From contig NZ_JADEXO010000061.1 in NCBI RefSeq assembly GCF_015207105.1, positions 1 through 35,851 of the forward strand: DNA of 35,851 nt, written 5' to 3'. The notes beneath the pieces are model-generated. The model did no database searches. It was given only the letters and a program-made list of their open reading frames with translations, and had not been told where the DNA came from. The stretch's first letter is position 1. Each line of letters begins with the position of its first letter. Source of the DNA: a cf. Phormidesmis sp. LEGE 11477 (GTDB lineage Bacteria; Cyanobacteriota; Cyanobacteriia; Phormidesmidales; Phormidesmidaceae). Positions 17,896-25,652 of the stretch are shown here, piece after piece. The position numbers and the translations under genes were made by a program.

Positions 17896-18543
17896 ATGAA
17901 AGAATCCAATTCAGGGGAACAGAAAAAGCTTTTGCTAATAGATGACGATCCCAATCTCATCTTGCTAGTAAAAGACTACTTAGAATTTCGTGGCTATCAG
18001 GTAGTAACCGCTGGCAACGGCAGAGAAGCGCTTTTGATGCTTTCTGATCTGTCACCAGATATGATCATCTGCGACGTGATGATGCCAGAAATGGACGGCT
18101 ATGCCTTCGTCGAACAGATTCGGCAAGACCCTGGTAAAAGCTGGATTCCCATCTTATTCCTATCGGCCAAAGGACAGAGCCAGGATCGTGTCAAAGGCTT
18201 AACTACAGGCGCGGATGTATACATGGTCAAGCCTTTTGAGCCAGAAGAACTCGTCGCTCAAGTAGAGTCTTCTTTGAAGCAGGCAACCCGCTTAATTCAT
18301 CACCAGAACAAAGGGTCGAGTTCGATGCCGACCATTCAGGTTCCTTTCGATGTAGAGCTAACGCCCACCGAGCTAAAGGTCGTGCAGTTTGTTGCTAGAG
18401 GCATGGCCAATCGCCAAATCGCCGACGAACTGAAAGTTAGCCAACGCACGATTGAAAGCCACGTTAGTAACATGCTCGGTAAAACCGGACTGCATAACCG
18501 CACCGAGCTCGCTCGCTGGGCAGTAGAAAATAACAAAGCCTAG
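17896..18543 (+). CDS. ycf29: Response regulator with LuxR-type HTH (Ycf29/TctD-like)
   Basis: Two-domain response regulator of 215 residues from the ATG at 17896. The receiver domain (residues 10-130) has acidic residues D16-D18, phospho-acceptor Asp60 in MIICDVMMPEMDGY, the Ser of ILFLSAKG and the Lys of YMVKPFEP. The C-terminal GerE/LuxR HTH reads LTPTELKVVQFVARGMANRQ and SQRTIESHVSNMLGKTGLHN. The receiver start LLLIDDDPNLILLVKDYLEF is close to the Ycf29 group kept in cyanobacteria and red algal plastids. A GTG at 17833 would add 21 Gln/Ser/Thr-rich residues from a CAGT-rich repeat; I prefer the ATG. No kinase gene is adjacent. A terminator-like hairpin follows at 18633-18685. Confidence 0.85.
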   Translation: MKESNSGEQKKLLLIDDDPNLILLVKDYLEFRGYQVVTAGNGREALLMLSDLSPDMIICDVMMPEMDGYAFVEQIRQDPGKSWIPILFLSAKGQSQDRVKGLTTGADVYMVKPFEPEELVAQVESSLKQATRLIHHQNKGSSSMPTIQVPFDVELTPTELKVVQFVARGMANRQIADELKVSQRTIESHVSNMLGKTGLHNRTELARWAVENNKA

Positions 18544-18632
18544 ATTCGGTTTGATCAACTCAGTTTATTTTTGATGAGCTTTGATGGTAATATGCCAAAG
18601 CGATTGAAAAGGCTGGCTCGAAACGGGTCAGA

Positions 18633-18685
18633 GAGAGGCTGACTATCAGATCAGTTTTTCTTACTCAAGATTGACTCAGCCTCTC
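18633..18685 (+). terminator. Hairpin after the Ycf29-like gene
   Basis: GAGAGGCTGA (18633-18642) pairs perfectly with TCAGCCTCTC (18676-18685), giving a 10-bp stem around a 33-base loop. AAAAATCGTTTTA follows, which is only a weak T-run. It separates the regulator gene from the tRNA gene. Confidence 0.5.
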
Positions 18686-18706
18686 AAAAATCGTTTTAAT
18701 GTTTGA

Positions 18707-18712
18707 TATAAT
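18707..18712 (+). promoter_or_regulatory. -10 element of the tRNA-Thr promoter
   Basis: A perfect TATAAT within GATATAATC ends 10 bases before the first base of the tRNA. No consensus -35 at 16-18 bp is obvious; TTGACT at 18671-18676 is too far away and partly in the hairpin. Confidence 0.6.
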
Positions 18713-18722
18713 CAGACCTCTT

Positions 18723-18795
18723 GCTGGTGTAGCTCAGTTGGTAGAGCAGCTGATTTGTAATCAGCCGGCCGTCCGTTCGAGTCGGATCACCAGCT
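18723..18795 (+). tRNA. trnT: tRNA-Thr (anticodon UGU)
   Basis: Complete 73-base cloverleaf. The acceptor stem GCTGGTG (18723-18729) pairs with CACCAGC (18788-18794), and the discriminator is T. The D arm is GCTCAGTTGGTAGAGC. The anticodon stem-loop CTGATTTGTAATCAG has anticodon TGT, which reads ACA and related Thr codons. The T arm GTCCG-TTCGAGT-CGGAT has the conserved TTCGA. The 3' CCA is not encoded. The sequence is intact. Confidence 0.97.
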
Positions 18796-18818
18796 TCCTT
18801 CTATAACAATAGTTTCGC

Positions 18819-18852
18819 GATCCCTACAAGGCTGTCGGCCTTTGTGGGGATT
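18819..18852 (+). terminator. Terminator-like hairpin after tRNA-Thr
   Basis: GATCCCTACAAGGC (18819-18832) can pair with GGCCTTTGTGGGGATT (18837-18852), with a TGTC loop, one bulge and a G-T pair. TGTCCTTT follows. The placement 24 bases after the tRNA supports a termination or 3'-processing role. Confidence 0.6.
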
Positions 18853-19380
18853 GTCCTTTAAAGAGCAATCTCAAAAGCCGTTGAGTTTCAAGGAAATCAC
18901 TAACGATTCTCGGCACACTTCATCGCCGCCTCCGCAGTTGGCATAGCCCATCAAAATTAATTATCGCAATCGCCAGTGAGCTAAAAGAATCCAGTGGGTA
19001 TCGTGTTAATGCTCATAGGCAAGTTGAACTATCAAAGGCTTCGGCAAATGTCCGCGTAGCGTTTAGCCGGGTGAGTTGTTTGAGCTAAACAAATCACCCG
19101 GTTAGGTGTTGGCTTTATTGCCTTGGGCATGCTGTAAAGAGATAGAACAGCTAGGACAAGCGTATACTCTTCCATTTTCTTGATAAGAGCTATCGAAACA
19201 GTAGCGGCTTGCTACGCGCTTGGCGTCTTACAGAACAAAGGTTACCGCTTCTAGTCATGTTTGAGCTGAGTGCGGCTTGTTTAGCATGCGTTTGCCTTAA
19301 TAAAACAGCCTACTTGCTTGACTTTATGTAGCTGGCTTCTTCTAACTTATCTTTCCGACTTGATTTAATTAAGGATAGCT
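18853..19380. other. Intergenic region upstream of the CHAT gene
   Basis: About 530 bp with no supported gene. It holds one strong inverted repeat (19067-19101) and, at its end, AAGGA (19371-19375), the ribosome binding site of the CHAT gene. A CTTGACTTTATG stretch near 19318 might belong to a promoter, but I cannot place a matching -10 with confidence. Confidence 0.5.
19067..19101. repeat. Near-perfect 15-bp inverted repeat
   Basis: CCGGGTGAGTTGTTT (19067-19081) and AAACAAATCACCCGG (19087-19101) are complementary at 14 of 15 positions around the 5-base loop GAGCT. TTAGGTGTTGGCTTTATTG follows. It could be a terminator, an operator or the hairpin of a small RNA. No gene ends just before it on the plus strand, so simple termination is not an obvious explanation. 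Confidence 0.7.
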
Positions 19381-21981
19381 ATGAAATTTACCCAGCAACA
19401 TGCTGTAGCAGTTTTGTTAGGGATAAGTTTAGTGAGTAGCTGGGCACCTTCCACGACGGCTGCCAACCAGTTAGCAACAGATGTTGATAGAGTTGAGAGG
19501 ACGTCTGCGGGTCTTTTTAGTGAAGCAGTCGCAGCCCCATTAGAACCCATGGCGGCTGGTCGCCAATTGTACTCATCAGGCCAATTTTCAGCTGCTGTAG
19601 AGGCATGGCAGACCGCGCTTGATACGGCTGAAGTGCAAGGCGATGAACTGACTCAGATAATCGCGCATAGCTATTTGTCTTTGGCCTATCAGGCATTAAG
19701 TCAGTGGGATCTAGCGGAGATTGCTATTGGGCAAAGCATGGAGCTCCTAGAGAATAGTTCTGCTGAAGCCATAAGTCCTATATTGCAGGCCCAGGTGCTG
19801 AATACAAAAGCGGGTCTGATCTACCATTTAGGGCAAGCTGAACTCTCTTATGAACTGTGGCAGCAGGCCGAAGGTTTTTATCAGCAGGCAAAGGATGTTT
19901 CCGGTGTCTTAGGGAGCCAGATCAATCAGGCTCAAGCACTGCAAAGCTTAGGATATTACCGGCGATCGCGCCAGCAGTTAGAAGACATTTCACAGCGGCT
20001 TAGAACAATGCCGGACTCAGCTTTGAAGGCTAACGGGCTGCGAAGCCTGGGCACGGCGCTACGGGTACTGGGCGATCTGGAAAGCAGCCGATCAGCCCTA
20101 TTTGAAAGTGCTAATATTGCCGTCGATATCGATGCTACAAATGAACTGAGCGCGACGTACCTAAGCCTGGGCAGTGCTGCTGCTGATTGGGGAGATCCGG
20201 CAGCGGCAATCGCCATGTTTGAGCGGGCAAAACGAGAGGCCCGAAATCCTACCGATGCGCTGCAAGCTAATCTTGAGCGACTGCGATTTTATGTGAATTC
20301 TGCCGACGCAGAACAGAGCGCATCTACTGCCAACGAGATCGCAACGCAATTAGAAAAGCTGCCGCCAAGCCGACTGTCCGTTTATGCCGCAGTAAGTTTA
20401 AGCGCAAGCTTGGCTAGAGAAGAGATTTTAGGGAAATCGCTGCCGATCGCGCGGCAAAATCAACTGCTGGCAAACGCTGTAAGCTCGGCTAGAGCTCTTA
20501 ACGATCCGCAGGCCGAAGCCCATGCCCTGAACCAGTGGGGCGCATTGTATAGTCTCACTAAGCAGTGGTCAGAGGCGCTGAAGCTGACAGAGCAGTCATT
20601 AGCGATCGCGCGTTCTATTCAGGCAGACGATATTGTCTCGCAATCTGCCTGGCAGCTAGGTCGCATCCTCAAACAACAAAACAACATGTCTGAAGCCATT
20701 CTGGCCTATAGCGAGGCAGTAGATAGCTTACAGGCGCTACGGAGTGATTTAGTAGCTGTTGATCCCGATGTCCAGTTCTCATTTCGCGAAAACGTAGAGC
20801 CTATCTATCGAGAACTGGTGAGCTTACTGCTAGAGACGGACAGCTCTGGCCGTAAAAATGCAGCCCAGCCTAGCCAAAAGAACCTAGCTCAGGCCCGAGA
20901 GGTGATTGAAGCCCTACAGCTAGCCGAACTCGATAACTTTTTCCAGGAAGCCTGCATCGATGTCGCCTCTCAACAGATTGATCAAGTCGATGCTCAAGCG
21001 ACCATCATCTACCCGATTATTCTGCCAGATCGCTTGGCCGTCATTGCCTCTACTCCTGGGCAACCGCTTGAGTACTACTCCACATCAGTTAGCGCCAAGA
21101 CAGTAGAAGCTACACTACGCGAGCTGCTCAGCGCCACTCACCCAGCTTCAGATAATGAACAACGTTTAGCGCTTTCCCAACAGGTGTACGACTGGCTAAT
21201 CAAACCAGCCGAAGAACGCCAGATAACTACCGATACTGAAACAATGGTGTTTGTCTTAGATGGACTGTTGCGTAATGTACCTATAGCAGCGCTCTACGAC
21301 GGCGATCAGTATTTGATCGAAAAGTATGCCGTTGCCCTCTCCCCCGGCCTACAGCTGATGAGTGCCCAAGCCCTTGATGAGATTGACACCAATGCAGTTG
21401 CTGGTGGTATCAGCGAAGCTCGGAATGGTTTGAGTGCTTTACCTGCGGTAGAAACAGAACTTTCAGATATTAGCGAGCTAATCACTACTGACACATTGCT
21501 AAATGAAGCCTTCACTAGTGATGCCCTAGCGAACCACGTAAAAAATAGCACAGCTAGTATCGTACACCTAGCTACCCATGGCCAGTTCAGCTCCCGACTA
21601 GAAGATACCTTCCTTTCTACCTGGGAAGGGCGGCTAAATGTAAAAGAACTCTCTGAAATCTTACAGACTCGGGATTCATCTAATGCGATTGAACTGTTAG
21701 TTCTTAGCGCCTGTGATACCGCATCAGGGGATGATCGGGCAGTACTAGGGCTGGCAGGCTTAGCGGTTCAGTCTGGAGCGAGATCAACAATAGCTACGCT
21801 CTGGCCGGTCAAAGATCAGGCAGCGGCCAAACTCATGCAGGCCCTATACGAAGGTATCAGCGAATCAGGAATGAGTAAGGCCGAAGCGCTGAGACAAGCA
21901 CAGCTAAAGCTACTTAACGATCCGAGCTACAGCGATCCGTTCTTTTGGTCAGCATACACACTGGTAGGTAACTGGAACTAG
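19381..21981 (+). CDS. Secreted TPR-CHAT domain protein (caspase-like peptidase fold)
   Basis: Protein of 866 residues. A signal peptide is visible at 1-28 (MKFTQQHAVAVLLGISLVSS, then TTAANQ). TPR-like helical repeats fill about 50-470, for example AAGRQLYSSGQFSAAVEAWQ, SYLSLAYQALSQWDLAEIAI and ILAYSEAVDSLQAL. The C-terminal CHAT domain (about 540-866) has IVHLATHGQFSS with His733 and LLVLSACDTASGDDRAVLGL with Cys778, followed by GARSTIATLWPVKDQAAAKL and DPFFWSAYTLVG. CHAT is in the caspase/separase clan, and the His-Cys dyad is intact, so peptidase activity is plausible. AAGGA precedes the ATG by 5 bases. In cyanobacteria this architecture is often found near TPS adhesin genes, as here. The substrate is unknown. 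Confidence 0.93.
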   Translation: MKFTQQHAVAVLLGISLVSSWAPSTTAANQLATDVDRVERTSAGLFSEAVAAPLEPMAAGRQLYSSGQFSAAVEAWQTALDTAEVQGDELTQIIAHSYLSLAYQALSQWDLAEIAIGQSMELLENSSAEAISPILQAQVLNTKAGLIYHLGQAELSYELWQQAEGFYQQAKDVSGVLGSQINQAQALQSLGYYRRSRQQLEDISQRLRTMPDSALKANGLRSLGTALRVLGDLESSRSALFESANIAVDIDATNELSATYLSLGSAAADWGDPAAAIAMFERAKREARNPTDALQANLERLRFYVNSADAEQSASTANEIATQLEKLPPSRLSVYAAVSLSASLAREEILGKSLPIARQNQLLANAVSSARALNDPQAEAHALNQWGALYSLTKQWSEALKLTEQSLAIARSIQADDIVSQSAWQLGRILKQQNNMSEAILAYSEAVDSLQALRSDLVAVDPDVQFSFRENVEPIYRELVSLLLETDSSGRKNAAQPSQKNLAQAREVIEALQLAELDNFFQEACIDVASQQIDQVDAQATIIYPIILPDRLAVIASTPGQPLEYYSTSVSAKTVEATLRELLSATHPASDNEQRLALSQQVYDWLIKPAEERQITTDTETMVFVLDGLLRNVPIAALYDGDQYLIEKYAVALSPGLQLMSAQALDEIDTNAVAGGISEARNGLSALPAVETELSDISELITTDTLLNEAFTSDALANHVKNSTASIVHLATHGQFSSRLEDTFLSTWEGRLNVKELSEILQTRDSSNAIELLVLSACDTASGDDRAVLGLAGLAVQSGARSTIATLWPVKDQAAAKLMQALYEGISESGMSKAEALRQAQLKLLNDPSYSDPFFWSAYTLVGNWN

Positions 21982-22280
21982 CCCACTGATAGCCTACCAT
22001 GACCGTAATTACCACATGCGCTTCACGTAAGGTTTAATACCAAGTTACGCAAAGGTACGCCTCGCGATTCTTAAGGCAGTTCTTTAAGCTAAAGATTGCA
22101 TAGTTCGAGATTCGGTAGTGCTAGCCATCGGAACCACCAATGAAGTCGAAAATGTGGTGGCTAAGCCAACTCTCTTGAGGTGTTGATTTGACGCGCTTGC
22201 TCAGCCGTCTCGGATTATTTAAAGACAGGTTAGAAGATTCTAAATAAATCGTCTTAGCATCCAAACAACAAGGAGAAAAC

Positions 22281-23318
22281 ATGAAACAATACTGGACTTC
22301 AGGAACCATCGGAGCCGTCGCGCTCGTGATCGGTACAGCCTGGACACAGATAGGCAGTGCCAGTGCGACTGTGTTTAGGCCACCTGCTGATAACGCGGCT
22401 CCCCGTGTGGCAACCGGAGGGGCTTCAAGAGGTAGCTTCTTCACCCCTTCCTCTGATAACTCAGCGCCTCGGCAGGCCACTGGCGGCGCTTCGAGAGATA
22501 GCTTCTTTACCCCTTCTTCTGACAACGCAGCTCCTCAGCAGGCCACTGGTGGCGCTTCGAGAGATAGCTTCTTTACCCCTTCCTCTGACAATGCGGCTCC
22601 TCAGCAGGCAACTGGTGGCGCTTCTCGTGGAGAATTTTTCACTCCTCCGACTGATGCATTCCCACAAGAAACAGCTGGCGGTGCCTCCCGAGGTTTGTTT
22701 CCAGGTGCAAATAGCGAGGCTGGTGCCACAAGCGGTAGCACCAGCAGTAACCTCTATGGCCGGGTGACACCTGCAACCGCATCATCGGCTGCCGAGTCTA
22801 TGCTGGCCGTGGTGCCCGATAGTTTCTATGGCACCACTTTAGAAGCCAGACCGACCATTTTGGTCTACGTGCCAGCTTCTAATACCAATACCGCTGTCTT
22901 TAGTTTGAAAGATGAAGCTAAGCATACGGTTTATCAAACGACCGTAGCGGTGCCTGAGAGCGGCGGTGTAGTGGCTGTGGAAATGCCAGATGAAGCGCCC
23001 GAACTCGCGGTTTCAGAGAACTATCAATGGTATGTGGCCCTACATGTGGAGGGCGAGCTAACCCCCGGCAGTCCCTTTGTCGACGGTTGGATTAAGCGGA
23101 TTGAGCCTAGTTCTGAGCTATCAGTAGCGCTAGCCCAGGGCGAGGGCTTGTCTGACGTTGAAGCGTTAGGCCAAAACGGTGTCTGGTACGACACTGCCGC
23201 ACAACTTGCTAGCTTGCAAGAGGGCACTCAGGCCGATGGAGTCATGGCGGGTCACTGGTACGAGCTTCTCGAAGCTGTTGGTCTGGCCGATATTGCAACT
23301 GAGCCAATTGTGATGTAG
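22281..23318 (+). CDS. Secreted DUF928 protein with N-terminal 22-residue repeats
   Basis: Protein of 345 residues with a clear signal peptide (MKQYWTSGTIGAVALVIGTA to SASA, cut near residue 29). Residues 31-139 are five tandem repeats of 22 residues (see 22371-22697), rich in Gly, Ala, Ser and Pro and probably disordered. The rest matches DUF928: LAVVPDSFYGTTLEARPTIL VYVP, VYQTTVAVPESGGVVAVEMP, YQWYVALHVEGE, VDGWIKRIE and NGVWYDTAAQLASL. DUF928 is nearly confined to cyanobacteria, has no known activity, and is commonly found beside CHAT and TPS genes. AGGAGA sits 4 bases before the ATG. It lies 299 bp after the CHAT gene and ends in a strong terminator. Confidence 0.9.
   Translation: MKQYWTSGTIGAVALVIGTAWTQIGSASATVFRPPADNAAPRVATGGASRGSFFTPSSDNSAPRQATGGASRDSFFTPSSDNAAPQQATGGASRDSFFTPSSDNAAPQQATGGASRGEFFTPPTDAFPQETAGGASRGLFPGANSEAGATSGSTSSNLYGRVTPATASSAAESMLAVVPDSFYGTTLEARPTILVYVPASNTNTAVFSLKDEAKHTVYQTTVAVPESGGVVAVEMPDEAPELAVSENYQWYVALHVEGELTPGSPFVDGWIKRIEPSSELSVALAQGEGLSDVEALGQNGVWYDTAAQLASLQEGTQADGVMAGHWYELLEAVGLADIATEPIVM
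22371..22697 (+). repeat. 66-bp tandem repeat encoding 22 residues, five copies
   Basis: In-frame units at residues 31-52, 53-74, 75-96, 97-118 and 119-139 (the last is one codon shorter). The core is FFTPSSDNAAPQQATGG followed by ASRDS or ASRGE. Units 3 and 4 are almost identical in protein and DNA; units 1 and 5 have diverged. The array is likely to vary in copy number between strains. Confidence 0.9.
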
Positions 23319-23357
23319 ATATACCAGCGCTAATCAACGCTAAAACTTAGCACAAGA

Positions 23358-23390
23358 GACGGATGGTGACTATCACTGTCCGTCTTTTTT
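23358..23390 (+). terminator. Rho-independent terminator after the DUF928 gene
   Basis: GACGGA pairs with TCCGTC (23358-23363 and 23379-23384), with an inner GTGA/TCAC stem, followed directly by a run of T (23385-23390). It is nested in an outer 8-bp inverted repeat, TAATCAAC (23331-23338) and GTTGATTA (23391-23398). Transcription of the CHAT-DUF928 part should end here, so the histidine kinase gene needs its own promoter. Confidence 0.85.
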
Positions 23391-23481
23391 GTTGATTACG
23401 TTAGATCTAGAAAACAGGGAATGCTAGTGATGCAGCAACTTCTGCTGTCTATTCATAGCTACCTATCCATAGAAACGTTAA

Positions 23482-25602
23482 ATGTGGTCAAAACTTCAAA
23501 CTTTTGCACAACGCACCCGCAGCGTTTATGTGGTGGCCACTACGGTTGCTGTTGCAGTGATTGCTGGCAATGCGCTGTCTCTTTTCAGCATTGTGGAGTG
23601 GGAAATTAGAGATGGATTCTTTCGTTTTCGTACAGATGAGGGCGTTGATCCCAATATCGTGGTTGTCACCATCGATGAGCCAGATATTCAAGCGGCTGGA
23701 GACTGGCCCGTTCCCGACGCACTGTTGGCCGAGCTACTACAAAAGATAGACCAGCAGTCGCCCCGTGCTGTTGGCTTAGATATTTACCGAGATTTACCTG
23801 AAGAACCTGGCCATGAGGCGCTTGTTGAAACCTTTCGGTCGATGCCTAACCTGATTGGGGTTGAGAAAATCATTGGCAATCGGGTCAACCCGCCGCCTGT
23901 GCTTGAGGAGCTAGATCAAGTCGGGATGGCTGATTTAGTATTGGATGGCGATCGCAAAGTGCGGCGGGCCCTATTAACTGCTAGCGATGATCAGCAAGAC
24001 GATGAAATCAAAGCTGGGTTGGCTACGCGCGTTGCCCTGAAGTATTTAGAAAGTGAGGGTATTGAGCTGACGCCGGTTGATGCCGAGCGGCAGAAGTTTC
24101 AGCTAGGCAAAGTTTCATTTGTTCCGCTACGGCCAAACGAAGCAGGCTATTCAAAACAAGCCTTAGGGGGTTATCAGATACTAATGAACTGGTGGGGTAG
24201 AGCGGATGCTTTTACCACCGTGTCGATGGCCGATGTGCTTAGCAACCAGGTTGAGCCCGATGTTATGCAAGACCGGATGGTTTTCATCGGTAGTGTGGCT
24301 CCTAGTACGAACGACTTTTTTGAAACACCGTACAACAGCTCACAGCAGGCTAATCAAAAAGTCATGGCGGGTGTGTTCATTCACGCTAATATCGCCAGTC
24401 AGCTTACTCAAGGCGCACTTACTGGTCGCAAGGGGATAGCCGGATTATCTGGACTACAGCAGATTCTTTGGATAGTGGTTTGGTCTTTTGCAGGGGCTGG
24501 TAGTAGCTGGCTGATTTCTTCTCGGCAGCGGCAGCGGCGGCAGTACTACTTTCATAGAAGTGCCTTTCTTGCTGTGGTTGGCATGAGCACGCTGCTAATA
24601 GGTGGAGCCTACCTAGCGTTTTTACAGGGCTGGCTGATTCCTATGGCTGCTCCCTTACTAGCTTTCTTGATAAGTGGCGCGATCACCACTAATGTCTATC
24701 GGCAGCAGCAGCTTAAAGCCGCTAACGTTGATCTACAGCTTGCTTTAGATCAATTACAACGCTCTAAACTACAGCTAGTGCAAAGTGAAAAAATGTCTGC
24801 TTTAGGAAACTTGGTTGCAGGCGTTGCCCACGAAATCAACAACCCGATTGGCTTCCTAAATGGCAGTGTGTCGAATGCCCAAGGCTATTTTCAGGATCTA
24901 AAAGAACATTTAGAGGTCTATCAAGCAGAATATCCTCAGCCGACTGAGGAGGTAGAAGACCACGCTGAAGAGATTGATTTGGACTATGTCTGTGAAGACT
25001 TTCCGAAACTGTTATGTTCGATGAAAGATGCCATGGATCGAATCAAGGCTATCAGCACGAGCTTACGAACCTTCTCGCGCGCGGACGCTAAGGATAAAGT
25101 TAGTGCGGATTTGCACGAAGGACTCGATAGTACGCTACTGATTTTGAAATATCGCCTTAAGGCGAATGATCAGCGCCCCGCTATTGAAGTTATTAAAGAC
25201 TATGGCGATCTACCTGCGGTTGACTGTTTCTTAGGTCAGCTTAATCAGGTGTTTATGAATCTTTTAGCAAATGCGATTGATATCTTTGACGAAGCTGCTC
25301 AACAATCATCCTTCAGTGAGTTGAAAGAGCGATCGCAGATCATTACGGTGAAAACAGCGCTATGCGCCGAGAAGAATGCAGTGGAGGTTCGTATTGGCGA
25401 CAACGGTAAAGGTATGCCGGAAGCGGTCAAAGAAAAAATATTTGATCACTTATTTACAACAAAAGCGGTTGGCAAAGGAACAGGGCTCGGACTCTCTATC
25501 GCTCGACAAATTGTTGCCGAAGCCCACAGCGGTAGCTTATCGGTGCAGTCTGAGCTTGGTAAAGGAACAGAATTTATAATTCAGTTGCCCCTCTCAGCTT
25601 AA
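23482..25602 (+). CDS. CHASE2-domain sensor histidine kinase
   Basis: Membrane kinase of 706 residues. One N-terminal membrane span (about 14-36) leads into a CHASE2 sensory domain (about 40-310): WEIRDGFFRFR, DPNIVVVTIDEPDIQAAGDW P, SPRAVGLDIYRDLP and VFIGSVAPSTNDFFETPYNS. Three spans follow between about 325 and 405, in the order usual for CHASE2. A short coiled coil precedes the kinase core, with H-box LVAGVAHEINNPIGF (His450), N-box QVFMNLLANAIDIF, G1 IGDNGKGMP (Asp640) and G2 TGLGLSIARQIV. All catalytic boxes are intact. CHASE2 senses an unknown extracytoplasmic signal. No response regulator is adjacent. It converges on tpsB with 50 bp between. Confidence 0.94.
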   Translation: MWSKLQTFAQRTRSVYVVATTVAVAVIAGNALSLFSIVEWEIRDGFFRFRTDEGVDPNIVVVTIDEPDIQAAGDWPVPDALLAELLQKIDQQSPRAVGLDIYRDLPEEPGHEALVETFRSMPNLIGVEKIIGNRVNPPPVLEELDQVGMADLVLDGDRKVRRALLTASDDQQDDEIKAGLATRVALKYLESEGIELTPVDAERQKFQLGKVSFVPLRPNEAGYSKQALGGYQILMNWWGRADAFTTVSMADVLSNQVEPDVMQDRMVFIGSVAPSTNDFFETPYNSSQQANQKVMAGVFIHANIASQLTQGALTGRKGIAGLSGLQQILWIVVWSFAGAGSSWLISSRQRQRRQYYFHRSAFLAVVGMSTLLIGGAYLAFLQGWLIPMAAPLLAFLISGAITTNVYRQQQLKAANVDLQLALDQLQRSKLQLVQSEKMSALGNLVAGVAHEINNPIGFLNGSVSNAQGYFQDLKEHLEVYQAEYPQPTEEVEDHAEEIDLDYVCEDFPKLLCSMKDAMDRIKAISTSLRTFSRADAKDKVSADLHEGLDSTLLILKYRLKANDQRPAIEVIKDYGDLPAVDCFLGQLNQVFMNLLANAIDIFDEAAQQSSFSELKERSQIITVKTALCAEKNAVEVRIGDNGKGMPEAVKEKIFDHLFTTKAVGKGTGLGLSIARQIVAEAHSGSLSVQSELGKGTEFIIQLPLSA

Positions 25603-25652
25603 GCACAAACGGTGGTGAGAATAGGAGAAAACCCACTGCTAGAACAGACTAT

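Noticed and set aside
22121-22525. 134-codon minus-strand frame across the DUF928 gene start
   Set aside because: Its repeats (EEGVKKLSLEAPPVA) are the antisense image of the 66-bp repeat; the plus frame has a signal peptide and a ribosome binding site.
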